Assembly: GCA_902780695.1 (NCBI GenBank)
Contig: CACZGM010000002.1
Coordinates: 1 to 55,016 of the forward strand
Length of the DNA: 55,016 nucleotides
DNA from: an uncultured Ruminococcus sp.
Lineage (GTDB): Bacteria; Bacillota; Clostridia; Oscillospirales; Ruminococcaceae
Reading direction: 5' to 3'
The notes beneath the pieces are model-generated. The model searched no databases. It was given only the letters and a program-made list of their open reading frames with translations, and was not told where the DNA came from. Of this stretch, positions 41,275 to 50,457 are shown piece by piece (positions within the stretch are counted from its first letter, which is position 1; the number at the start of each line of letters is the position of its first letter). Both the position numbers and the translations under genes were made by a program.

Positions 41275-42978
41275 TTATTTAATTATTTCTTTGCTTGTTT
41301 GCGGTTTTAACCGGATACCACGGTACCCGTTCACGCTTTTGCCGTTCACTAGCAACCGGCATTTTTCTGCCCGCTGACCGATGGTTTTTGCAAAAACTTC
41401 GGAAAACTTTCGATCGTTTGTGAACTCCATAGCACCGCCGCAGAATGCGATGAATGCCTCGAAAAGCTCAGCCGTGGAAACCTTTTCGTCCGACGCGTCC
41501 TCTACACGTTCGCAGATAAATTCAATAACCGCACTTGTTTCGTCATCAGGTACGTAAGTAACCATGCTGTCTATTAGGGTCTGTGTCTCCAGTTCACCGC
41601 TGAACCGGTAATTCCGCTGAATCATCACGGGAGCATATTTGAAAAGACAGGTCGAAATGATCGCGCTGCCCTCGCTTGCGAGGAGGTCGCTCAGATGCTC
41701 AATCCTCGCTTCTTTCGGGACCGTGAAAGGAAAAACGAAGTATTTTATGCGCTCGTTCAACGCCTCGTCGTAATTGGTGCCGCGAAGGATAAAGTTAGAC
41801 GCTAAAATCACTTTCAGCCTGCTCAGTCTCATAGCCTTCACTTCTCCACCTTTGTGCTCTATCGGTAAGTCGTCCTCCGTGGAGCACAGGGACTTGAGGG
41901 GTGCAATCTCTTTAGGTTTCAGACGCTCATTTGGTACATCGTAGTAAGTAACAAGATTCGCGGCTGCCGCGAATCCCAATGAGAACCGGTCCTGGATCCG
42001 CGTAAAATTGAGCGGGAAGCAATCGCCCGGTGCCATCAGCTTTTTGAGGAGCGACAACAGCACGGATTTGCCCGAGGACGGCGCGCCAAACAGAATCGGC
42101 AAGCACTTCAGGCGCTTCGGCGTCAGCAAGAGCGCTGCCAGCTCCCAAAGGCGTTCGATCAGTGCCGCTTCGCCGCCCGTACAGGTGTGCAAGTAGCACG
42201 AAAAGTTCGGACATTGCTGCGCGCCCGCATATGCGGGCGATACGTGGTACGGAAGATAGTGGAAGCATCGCATGAAGGGGCTGTACTCGACGAACTGACC
42301 GGTGCGTACGTCTATGACACCGTCGAGCGTATCCACGAGATTATCGTCGATTTCGATAGTTTCGTCTGTTATGTCCGCAAACGTCATCAACAGCCCCAAA
42401 ACTTCGCTGATAATGCGCACTGATATGTCATCACCGATCACGCTCCGGCAAAACGCAGCTATCATCTGCTTCGCTGCGTGCTTCGTTTTGCGCTCGAAGT
42501 GCCTTCCGACACGAACATATAATTCGCCATTGGCTATCAGTGCGCCATGCTTTGCAGCAAAACCGCGCATAAGCTGCGATGGGTTTACCTTGACCTTTTG
42601 CAAGCTCGGCGGCGGGGCTTGCAGCTGCTGTCTTTCGCCCGTCGGGTCAGCCGGCAAGCGTTCCGCGGCGTTTGCCTTGAGGGTCGCGAGTATTCCTTTT
42701 GCCTCCGCAATCTGCATTTTGACTGGAGGCAGCAGCGGCTCGGGCGCTGAAAGGTCAGGCATCGGCGGTACCGGCGCGGACATTTGCGCCACAGGCATCT
42801 GCGGTACGGGTATAGGGGCTTCCTGCGTCGTTAAATCCGCGCTTTGCGGGTTCTCGTCGATGTGAATAAAAGGCTTCACCACATCGTGAATAAACGGCTT
42901 TATGACCGTTCGGGAGACTGCTTCTGCGTTTCCGCAGTCGGTTGTTTCCTTTGTAATTGTGTGTGTAGAAGTGTTCAT
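41275..42978 (-). CDS. Phage/plasmid-type SF3 replicative helicase (D5-like)
   Basis: A 567-residue protein. Residues ~50-110 are Pro/Met-rich and low in complexity. The C-terminal half has Walker A GAPSSGKSVLL and a Walker B-like VTYYDVPNE, followed by KVILASNF, as in superfamily 3 helicases of phages and satellites. A primase catalytic motif is not obvious. It likely opens the origin of the integrative element. AAAGGA precedes the start by eight bases. Confidence 0.82.
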   Translation of the reverse strand: MNTSTHTITKETTDCGNAEAVSRTVIKPFIHDVVKPFIHIDENPQSADLTTQEAPIPVPQMPVAQMSAPVPPMPDLSAPEPLLPPVKMQIAEAKGILATLKANAAERLPADPTGERQQLQAPPPSLQKVKVNPSQLMRGFAAKHGALIANGELYVRVGRHFERKTKHAAKQMIAAFCRSVIGDDISVRIISEVLGLLMTFADITDETIEIDDNLVDTLDGVIDVRTGQFVEYSPFMRCFHYLPYHVSPAYAGAQQCPNFSCYLHTCTGGEAALIERLWELAALLLTPKRLKCLPILFGAPSSGKSVLLSLLKKLMAPGDCFPLNFTRIQDRFSLGFAAAANLVTYYDVPNERLKPKEIAPLKSLCSTEDDLPIEHKGGEVKAMRLSRLKVILASNFILRGTNYDEALNERIKYFVFPFTVPKEARIEHLSDLLASEGSAIISTCLFKYAPVMIQRNYRFSGELETQTLIDSMVTYVPDDETSAVIEFICERVEDASDEKVSTAELFEAFIAFCGGAMEFTNDRKFSEVFAKTIGQRAEKCRLLVNGKSVNGYRGIRLKPQTSKEIIK

Positions 42979-43000
42979 AGTTTAAGTCCTTTCTTATCAT

Positions 43001-43038
43001 GCCCGCCGGGCGGGCTTGGTTGACGGCGCCGCGGCGCC
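43001..43038. repeat. Two adjacent GC palindromes before the helicase gene
   Basis: GCCCGCC-G-GGCGGGC (43001-43015) and the perfect palindrome GGCGCCGCGGCGCC (43025-43038), in the leader of the helicase gene. They are strikingly GC-rich next to an AT-rich flank (43050-43115), which would suit an origin or operator. The rest of 43039-43289 has no complete gene; a stop-terminated stretch near 43140-43235 (plus strand, ending ALKWLLS) could be the tail of a lost gene. Confidence 0.45.
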
Positions 43039-43289
43039 ACTGTTTAGTGATCACGCTTTCATTTTACTGCATTTGAAATTCTTTTTCTCGTAAATATTTT
43101 TCCAAAATTTCCCGCACTTAGGGAAAGGAGATAATCTACCACCATCAGAGGCTCATTCTTACCCTCGACGAAGACCTTGATGCGGACTATAACGGGATAA
43201 TGAGGATAAATGCTCTGAAATGGCTGCTCTCCTGAATATCAGAGCAACCGCTATGTTGTAAAAAACTACTATTTTCAAAATGCGTATTC

Positions 43290-43318
43290 TTGACTTGCCA
43301 TACAATGTGTGGTATTAT
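43290..43318 (+). promoter_or_regulatory. Promoter of the type I restriction-modification operon
   Basis: TTGACT (43290-43295), 17 bases, TATTAT (43313-43318) with extended TGG. It lies about 55 bases before the hsdM start. Confidence 0.78.
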
Positions 43319-43372
43319 ACTATATATAATAGCATTGTCATATCCTAAAAAATACGAAAGTGAGCCTTTACT

Positions 43373-44935
43373 ATGATCGACAATAAAAAGGAACAGGAAC
43401 GCGCGGAACTTCACCGCACTATATGGTCTATCGCCAATGATCTCCGTGGGAGCGTTGACGGCTGGGACTTCAAGAACTATGTTCTTGTCATGCTGTTCTA
43501 TCGCTACATATCCGAGAATCTTACGAATTACATAAACGCGGGTGAGATCGAAGCGGGTTCTGAGGGCTTCGATTACGCCTTGCTGTCGGACGAAGAAGCC
43601 GAGACTGCCCGTGAAGATATGGTACAGACAAAAGGCTTCTTCATTCTCCCGAGTCAGCTTTTCTGCAATGTGCTGAAAAGAGCGGATAAGGACGAAAACC
43701 TGAACGAGACCCTTGAAGGGATTTTCAGAAGCATCGAGGGTTCCGCACAGGGCTGTGAGAGCGAGGACGACTTCAAGGGACTGTTCGACGATTTCGATGT
43801 GAACAGCAACAAGCTCGGCGGTACGGTTCCCAAGAGAAACGAGCGCCTTGTAAAGCTCATGAACGGCGTTGCTTCAATGCAGCTCGGAGATTACAAGGAC
43901 AATACTATCGACGCGTTCGGTGACGCTTACGAGTACCTTATGGGTATGTATGCTTCCAACGCGGGTAAATCCGGCGGCGAGTATTACACCCCGCAGGAAG
44001 TTTCCGAGCTTCTTACGCGGCTTGCGACTTCCGGCAAGACGGAAGTAAACAAAGTGTATGACCCCGCCTGCGGTTCCGGCTCGCTTCTGCTGAAAGCCGC
44101 AAAGGTTCTCGGCAAGGATAAAGTGCGTCAGGGCTTCTTCGGGCAGGAAATAAACATCACGACATACAACCTCTGCCGTATCAATATGTTCCTGCATGAT
44201 ATTGACTACGACAAGTTCGATATTGCGCACGAAGACACTCTGACCGAGCCGCAGCACTGGGACGACGAGCCTTTTGAGGTTATCGTATCAAATCCCCCGT
44301 ACTCGATAAAGTGGGAGGGCGACGCTAATCCGCTGCTGATAAATGACCCGCGTTTTTCGCCTGCGGGTGTGCTTGCGCCGAAATCGAAAGCCGACCTTGC
44401 GTTCATCATGCACTCACTTTCGTGGCTTGCAAACAACGGCGCGGCTGCTATCGTATGCTTCCCGGGCGTTATGTACCGCGGCGGCGCGGAGCAGAAGATA
44501 CGCAAATACCTGATAGACAACAACTTCGTTGACTGCATCATTCAGCTCCCCGACAACCTTTTCTACGGTACATCTATCGCAACCTGTATCATGGTGCTGA
44601 AAAAGAACAAGACCCAGAACAGCACCCTTTTCATAGACGCGTCGAAGGAGTGCATCAAGGTCACGAACAGCAACAAGCTCACCGAGGATAACATATCAAA
44701 GATCGTTACCGCGTTCAGCGAGCGCAGCGACGTTGAGCATTTCTGCCGCCTTGTAGAGAATAACGAGATTGCGGAGAACGAGTATAACCTTTCAGTCTCA
44801 ACGTATGTGGAGCAGGAAGATACCCGCGAGGTCATTGATATTCACGTTCTTAACGCCGAGATAGCCGAGATCGTACAGCGGGAAAACGTGCTGAGGGCGG
44901 AGATTGACCGTATTGTAGCTGAAATAGAGGGATAA
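43373..44935 (+). CDS. hsdM: Type I restriction-modification methyltransferase subunit (HsdM)
   Basis: A 520-residue N6-adenine methyltransferase. An N-terminal helical HsdM domain is followed by the SAM motif [13 protein letters not shown] and catalytic NPPYSIKW. Together with HsdS it methylates one adenine per strand of the target. [14 protein letters not shown] is a family mark. GC content is like the neighbouring chromosome, in contrast with the next two genes. Confidence 0.96.
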   Translation: MIDNKKEQERAELHRTIWSIANDLRGSVDGWDFKNYVLVMLFYRYISENLTNYINAGEIEAGSEGFDYALLSDEEAETAREDMVQTKGFFILPSQLFCNVLKRADKDENLNETLEGIFRSIEGSAQGCESEDDFKGLFDDFDVNSNKLGGTVPKRNERLVKLMNGVASMQLGDYKDNTIDAFGDAYEYLMGMYASNAGKSGGEYYTPQEVSELLTRLATSGKTEVNKVYDPACGSGSLLLKAAKVLGKDKVRQGFFGQEINITTYNLCRINMFLHDIDYDKFDIAHEDTLTEPQHWDDEPFEVIVSNPPYSIKWEGDANPLLINDPRFSPAGVLAPKSKADLAFIMHSLSWLANNGAAAIVCFPGVMYRGGAEQKIRKYLIDNNFVDCIIQLPDNLFYGTSIATCIMVLKKNKTQNSTLFIDASKECIKVTNSNKLTEDNISKIVTAFSERSDVEHFCRLVENNEIAENEYNLSVSTYVEQEDTREVIDIHVLNAEIAEIVQRENVLRAEIDRIVAEIEG

Positions 44936-44938
44936 ACC

Positions 44939-45766
44939 ATGACTAAATGGGAAGTCGCGAGATACTTAATTGATGCAAAAAAATGCGTTGATAGTATTTT
45001 GTATATTGCAAGGCACAAGAAATCATTATACAATATTGATCTAAGGAAGAAAACATCTTCAATTTTAAGAGAGTTCTATATTAATTGTTGTGTAGTATTA
45101 GATGAAACAAAGCAAAAAATAGAAATGTGCAAAAATAGCGAAATAATCAAAAGAGTATACTACGAAAGAGACAAGGATAAAGCACATAAGGATTCTGATT
45201 ATAAGCCTTTAAAATTTGATACTTTTACTGAGTTATCTTCAATAATGAAAAAACAGCTTCGAGAAGTATTCGTTTATTGTAAAGACGTTTTGCCTGATAA
45301 CATAACACTTGATTATGTCCCTCACGATAAGGAACTATTTAGATTTGTAAATTCAATATCTCCAGAAAAAGAACAAGAGATTCTTCAGAAAAAACATCCA
45401 CTATATGGAAAAATGTCAAGTACAAATCCAAATGATATGATTATTAGAAAAGTTTTTCAGGATACAGAGGACATTAGAAATATGACCGAAGATGAAAAAG
45501 ATAAATATGCCGTTGTTATAGAAAATGGACTTAACCTATTTGAAGGACTGCAAAATCGGCAGGATTCTATAATAAGATTTAATGTTCTATCAGGTTATAA
45601 TGCTTGGTGTTCTTTTAAGAAAGATAGCGTAGAATGGATAACAAAAATGACTGTATTAGGTTTGCTTGACATTTACTCTATGCCACAATTACCAGATCCT
45701 GAAAATAAGGAAGCTATGGAAGAAGTTAGAAAAATATTTGGAGGTCTATTAAATGACCAAACTTGA
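44939..45766 (+). CDS. Unknown AT-rich gene inside the hsd operon, with a HEPN-like R-x5-H motif
   Basis: I do not recognise this 275-residue protein. It is mostly helical and charged. YERDKDKAHKD contains R-x5-H, in the form of the HEPN RNase motif, after about 70 residues of helices; this is a short motif and may be chance. GAGG precedes its ATG three bases after the hsdM stop, and it overlaps hsdS by 14 bases, so it is part of the operon. The DNA is much more AT-rich than hsdM and hsdR. Phage-sensing anticodon nucleases such as PrrC sit in the same kind of place inside type I loci, but no ATPase domain is seen here. Confidence 0.7.
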   Translation: MTKWEVARYLIDAKKCVDSILYIARHKKSLYNIDLRKKTSSILREFYINCCVVLDETKQKIEMCKNSEIIKRVYYERDKDKAHKDSDYKPLKFDTFTELSSIMKKQLREVFVYCKDVLPDNITLDYVPHDKELFRFVNSISPEKEQEILQKKHPLYGKMSSTNPNDMIIRKVFQDTEDIRNMTEDEKDKYAVVIENGLNLFEGLQNRQDSIIRFNVLSGYNAWCSFKKDSVEWITKMTVLGLLDIYSMPQLPDPENKEAMEEVRKIFGGLLNDQT

Positions 45767-46997
45767 ACAACTGATAAAAGAGCTTTGCCCCAACGGGGTG
45801 GAATATAAACCAATAAATAAATGTGTCAAAAAAACTGACAGAATTAACTGGAAATCGGAAACAAACAGTTTTCAGTATATTGATCTTACTTCTGCTAATA
45901 GAGAAACCCATTTAATAGAAGATACAATTACTATAAATTCTGATAATGCACCAAGTCGGGCACAGCAAATAGTAAGAGAAAACGATATTCTATTAGGTAC
46001 AACGAGACCTTTATTAAAAAGATACTGTCTTATTACAAGTGAATATGACAATCAAATATGTAGTACTGGATTCTGTGTTCTTCGTGCGAAAACAGACGTT
46101 GTTTTAACAAAATGGTTATATCATAATATATCATCTACAGACTTTTTTACTCATGTGGAGAAGTATCAACAAGGGGCAAGCTATCCTGCTATTTCAGAGA
46201 AAGATGTAAAAAGCTATAATATCCCTGTACCGCCTTTAGAGGTACAGGCTGAAATTGTCAAGATACTTGACGAATACAGTACAAGCGTAACTGCCTTACA
46301 GCAGGAACTTGAAAATGAGCTTACAGCTCGTAAAAAGCAGTACGAATACTATCGAGGCCTCCTGTTAGACTTCGGTGTCCACGGGGGGGCAAAATATGAA
46401 CATAGCTGGAAAACAGTCATAGAAATATTTGATATTCGTAATGGATATACACCGTCGAAAGCCAATAAAGAATATTGGGAGAACGGGACTGTTCCGTGGT
46501 TTCGTATGGACGACATTAGAGAAAACGGCAGAATACTATCATCTGCAATGCAGACGGTAACAATGGAAGCAGTAAAAAATAAACCGTTTCCCGCTAATTC
46601 AATAATAATATCTACGTCTGCAACAATAGGCGAACACGCTTTAATAACAGTAGATTTTATGTCAAATCAAAGGTTTACTTGTTTAACACTAAAAAATGAA
46701 TATAAAGATAAATATGATATTATGTTTGTATTCTACTACTGTTTTGTGTTAAGCAAGTATTGCTTGGAAAACCTCAATCAAAGCAGTTTTTCATCGGTTG
46801 ATATGACGAAGTTCAGTAAATTCAAGTTTCCGCTTATTCCTCTTGAAGAACAGAGGTGCATTGTATCAATCCTTGACCGCTTTGACAAGCTCTGCAACGA
46901 CATTTCCGAGGGCTTGCCTGCGGAGATAGAGGCAAGACGGAAACAGTATGAATATTATAGAGATAAATTATTATCTTTTGAGGAAGTGAAAGCATGA
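45753..46997 (+). CDS. hsdS: Type I restriction-modification specificity subunit (HsdS)
   Basis: A 414-residue subunit with two target-recognition domains (about 15-165 and 220-370). Each is followed by a conserved helical spacer with KQYEYYR (LTARKKQYEYYRGLLL and EARRKQYEYYRDKLL). The DNA target is set by these domains. A run of seven G (46383-46389) lies between the two halves, at about residue 211; a one-base change would cut the protein to a half-size subunit. The recognition regions are AT-rich and look exchanged. GGAGG precedes ATG, and the stop overlaps the hsdR start (ATGA). Confidence 0.94.
   Translation: MTKLEQLIKELCPNGVEYKPINKCVKKTDRINWKSETNSFQYIDLTSANRETHLIEDTITINSDNAPSRAQQIVRENDILLGTTRPLLKRYCLITSEYDNQICSTGFCVLRAKTDVVLTKWLYHNISSTDFFTHVEKYQQGASYPAISEKDVKSYNIPVPPLEVQAEIVKILDEYSTSVTALQQELENELTARKKQYEYYRGLLLDFGVHGGAKYEHSWKTVIEIFDIRNGYTPSKANKEYWENGTVPWFRMDDIRENGRILSSAMQTVTMEAVKNKPFPANSIIISTSATIGEHALITVDFMSNQRFTCLTLKNEYKDKYDIMFVFYYCFVLSKYCLENLNQSSFSSVDMTKFSKFKFPLIPLEEQRCIVSILDRFDKLCNDISEGLPAEIEARRKQYEYYRDKLLSFEEVKA
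46383..46389 (+). repeat. G7 homopolymer inside hsdS
   Basis: Seven consecutive G in the linker between the two HsdS halves. It is in frame now. Such tracts are typical slippage sites, though seven is short for high-rate switching. Confidence 0.8.
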
Positions 46998-49900
46998 GTT
47001 ATTTCAACATCATAGCCGCCACCAACGAAAACACCGTTGTTACCGAGTATATCCCCGAACCCCGCACTGCCGACGCATACCAGAGCGAAGCGCAGCTTGA
47101 AAAGGAGTTCATACGCCGCCTCGGTGAGCTTGGATATGAATATCTGACTATCCACAAGGAAGATGATCTTATTGCCAATCTCCGCGCGAAGATCGAGCAG
47201 CTTAACGGCTATACTTTCACAGAAAGCGAGTGGAAGCGCTTCTTTACGGAGTTTATCGCAAATTCCAACGAGGGCATTGTCGAGAAGACCAGAACGATAC
47301 AGGAAGACAACGTCAAGAACCTGAAACGCGACGACGGCTCAACAAAGAATATCACGCTTATCGACAAGAAGAATATACATAACAACTGCCTGCAAGTGAT
47401 AAATCAGTACGAAGTCGATACCGGCAAGCGTCAGAACCGCTATGATGTGACCGTGCTTGTGAACGGCTTCCCGCTTGTGCATATAGAGCTTAAACGGCGC
47501 GGTGTGCCTATCCGCGAGGCGTTCAATCAGATAGACCGCTATCAGAGGGACAGCTTCTGGGCGGGATCGGGTCTTTTTGAGTATGTGCAGATATTCGTGA
47601 TCTCCAACGGCACGAACACGAAGTATTATTCCAATACTACCCGTAAAAATGTTGAAGATGCAAACGGCAAGGGTAAGAGTGCAAAGAAGACCAAAACGAG
47701 CAACAGCTTTGAGTTTACATCGTTCTGGGCTGACGCAAACAATAAGATCATTCCCGATCTTGTGGACTTCACGAAAACGTTCTTTGCAAAGCACACTATC
47801 CTCAATATCATAACGAAATACTGCATATTCACATCGGAAAGCCTGCTGCTTGTAATGCGCCCGTATCAGATCGTGGCTACCGAGCGTATTCTGAACCGTA
47901 TCGAGATCGCCAACAACTACAAGAAGTTCGGTACCGTCGCAGGCGGCGGTTATATCTGGCATACAACGGGTTCCGGCAAGACCCTTACCTCGTTCAAGTC
48001 CGCAAGGCTCGCTTCTCACCTTGAATACATTGACAAGGTGCTGTTTGTCGTTGACCGCAAAGACCTCGACTATCAGACCATGCGCGAATATGACCGCTTT
48101 GAGAAGGGCGCAGCTAACAGCAATACCTCGACCGCTATACTGAAAAAGCAGCTCGAAGACCCGAACTGCCGCATTATTATAACTACTATTCAGAAACTCT
48201 CGACATTCATTAGCAAGAATCCCACACATGATGTATATGACAAGCGCGTGGTTATCATCTTCGATGAATGTCACAGGAGCCAGTTCGGTGATATGCACGC
48301 CGCGATCACAAAGAAGTTTAAGAAGTACCACCTTTTTGGCTTTACAGGCACGCCTATATTCGCCATGAATGCGGGTACTGGCAAGAATCCTAATCTCAGG
48401 ACTACGGAGCAGGCTTTCGGAGATCAGCTCCATTCCTACACCATAGTTGACGCTATAAATGACAAGAACGTTCTTCCGTTCCGTGTGGACTACATCAAGA
48501 CAATGGACAAGGAAGAGGACATTGAGGATGTCAAGGTATGGGATATTGACCGCGAGAAGGCATATATGTCCCCGAAGCGCATTTCGCTCGTAACATCGTA
48601 TATTTTAGATCACTTCAACCAAAAGACATACAGGAACGAGCGCACATACAGCTACAACGTCCTGACGAATGTTTCCGAGGTTGCGGAGTCCAAACGCCGC
48701 GAACAGGTAAAGGAGATCAAGCAGAAACAGCGTATCAGCGGTTTCAACTCTATATTTGCGGTATCTTCGGTACAGGCTGCGAAACTGTACTACGAAGAAT
48801 TCATGAAGCAAATGGCCGAGAACCCCGAAAAGGCGCTGAAGATCGCTATTATCTACAGCTACGGGGCTAATGAGGAAGACCCGGACGGGATTCTCGACGA
48901 GGAAAACCCCGAAGATACCTCTGCGCTCGATTCCACATCGCGGGATTTCCTTGAAAAAGCCATATCCGACTACAATAAGCAGTTCAACACCAACTACGAT
49001 ACATCGAGCGACAAGTTCCAGAACTACTACAAAGATGTATCGCTCCGAATGAAGAACAAAGAGCTTGATATGCTGATCGTAGTCAATATGTTCCTTACGG
49101 GCTTTGACGCTACCACGCTCAATACGCTGTGGGTAGATAAGAACCTGAAAATGCACGGTCTGATACAGGCTTATTCCAGAACCAACCGTATTCTTAATTC
49201 TATCAAGACATTCGGTAACATAGTGTGCTTCCGGAACCTGAAAAAGCGAACAGATGCAGCTATCGCCCTGTTCGGTGATAAGGAAGCGGGCGGTATCGTC
49301 ACCTTGCAGAGCTTTGACGACTACTACAACGGCTACGAGGATAAAAAGGGCAGACACGTTGACGGCTATGTGGATATGATAGACCGGCTGCTGACGGAGT
49401 TCCCGCTTGATGAGCCTCAGATCACAGGCGAGGAACGCCAGAAGGAGTTTATCGTGCTTCTCGGCGCTATCCTGCGTATGCGTAATCTGCTTGTGAGCTT
49501 CGATGAGTTTGCAGGCAAGGAGATCATCTCCGACCGCGATTTTCAAGATTACCTTGGACGGTATCAGGATTTGCGCGACGAGTGGAACGAACGCCGCAAG
49601 AAAGGCAATCTTACCGACATTGATGATGATATTGTATTCGAGATCGAGCTTATCAAGCAGATCGAGATCAACATCGATTATATACTTATGCTTGTGGCGA
49701 AATTCCATGACAGCCATTGCAGTGACAAGGAAGTGCTTATCACTATCCGGAAGGCTATAGAATCAAGCCCGGAGCTGCGCAGCAAGAAGCAGCTCATAGA
49801 GACCTTTATCGCAGGCATAAACGACGTTGACGACGTTATGAATGAATGGCACATTTTCGTTGCCGAGGAACGCGAAAAGGCTCTTGCGGCGATCATAGCG

Positions 49901-50098
49901 GAAGAAAAGCTCAAAGATGAAGAAACAAGAGCTTTCATTGAAGGCTCTTTCCGTGACGGCGGTATCAAGACTACGGGTACTGATATTGACAAGATTTTGC
50001 CTGCAGTATCACGCTTCGGCGGCGGAAATCGCAAGGAGAAGAAAGAAATTGTTATCGAAAAGCTGAAGGCTTTCTTTGAGAGGTTCTGGAATATTTGA
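46994..50098 (+). CDS. hsdR: Type I restriction endonuclease subunit (HsdR)
   Basis: A 1034-residue motor-nuclease. The N-terminal nuclease domain has the VHIELKRRGVPIREAFNQI segment (the acidic and lysine residues of the PD-(D/E)XK fold). The helicase part has Walker A HTTGSGKTLTS, the DEAD-type DECHRSQFGD and FTGTPIF. It translocates DNA and cuts far from the site. The start follows a GAGG ribosome site and overlaps hsdS by four bases. Confidence 0.96.
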   Translation: MSYFNIIAATNENTVVTEYIPEPRTADAYQSEAQLEKEFIRRLGELGYEYLTIHKEDDLIANLRAKIEQLNGYTFTESEWKRFFTEFIANSNEGIVEKTRTIQEDNVKNLKRDDGSTKNITLIDKKNIHNNCLQVINQYEVDTGKRQNRYDVTVLVNGFPLVHIELKRRGVPIREAFNQIDRYQRDSFWAGSGLFEYVQIFVISNGTNTKYYSNTTRKNVEDANGKGKSAKKTKTSNSFEFTSFWADANNKIIPDLVDFTKTFFAKHTILNIITKYCIFTSESLLLVMRPYQIVATERILNRIEIANNYKKFGTVAGGGYIWHTTGSGKTLTSFKSARLASHLEYIDKVLFVVDRKDLDYQTMREYDRFEKGAANSNTSTAILKKQLEDPNCRIIITTIQKLSTFISKNPTHDVYDKRVVIIFDECHRSQFGDMHAAITKKFKKYHLFGFTGTPIFAMNAGTGKNPNLRTTEQAFGDQLHSYTIVDAINDKNVLPFRVDYIKTMDKEEDIEDVKVWDIDREKAYMSPKRISLVTSYILDHFNQKTYRNERTYSYNVLTNVSEVAESKRREQVKEIKQKQRISGFNSIFAVSSVQAAKLYYEEFMKQMAENPEKALKIAIIYSYGANEEDPDGILDEENPEDTSALDSTSRDFLEKAISDYNKQFNTNYDTSSDKFQNYYKDVSLRMKNKELDMLIVVNMFLTGFDATTLNTLWVDKNLKMHGLIQAYSRTNRILNSIKTFGNIVCFRNLKKRTDAAIALFGDKEAGGIVTLQSFDDYYNGYEDKKGRHVDGYVDMIDRLLTEFPLDEPQITGEERQKEFIVLLGAILRMRNLLVSFDEFAGKEIISDRDFQDYLGRYQDLRDEWNERRKKGNLTDIDDDIVFEIELIKQIEINIDYILMLVAKFHDSHCSDKEVLITIRKAIESSPELRSKKQLIETFIAGINDVDDVMNEWHIFVAEEREKALAAIIAEEKLKDEETRAFIEGSFRDGGIKTTGTDIDKILPAVSRFGGGNRKEKKEIVIEKLKAFFERFWNI

Positions 50099-50113
50099 TC
50101 GCGTAATACAGAT

Positions 50114-50227
50114 ATGAGAGACAATTCTTCATTCATGTACACAAATGAAGAACTTGACTATGACTTCGATGCTTTCTTCTATAATGGAAGAGATAAGAAG
50201 AAACGGAAGGCAGGATCGTATGTCTGA
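50114..50227 (+). CDS. Possible 37-residue ORF after hsdR
   Basis: MRDNSSFMYTNEELDYDFD continues to YNGRDKKKRKAGSYV and stops at 50225. It is acidic then basic and looks protein-like, but no ribosome site is seen. It may be a gene remnant. The remainder of 50099-50457 contains a 12-bp palindrome GTTGTTAACAAC (50401-50412), a possible operator for the next gene, and no other gene. Confidence 0.25.
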   Translation: MRDNSSFMYTNEELDYDFDAFFYNGRDKKKRKAGSYV

Positions 50228-50457
50228 CTGGCAGGAAGCTTTATCTCCGCGAAGGTCTTTTTTTCTTTACCTTTGTAGTATATATGAATTACTATACTTT
50301 CGGGTAACAAATCATATCCGGCATTAAACCAAAGTAGAAGATGAAAGTATCGCCAACAATGAACCGGCAGATACAGATCAGAGTCATAATAAACAGTCGT
50401 GTTGTTAACAACCGGTTTACGAAATTATAGAAAGAGGAAAAGCATTTTACTGTTGAT

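Noticed and set aside
47339-48433. 364-codon minus-strand frame inside hsdR
   Set aside because: It is antisense to a well-supported HsdR with all motor motifs and shows no recognisable domain.
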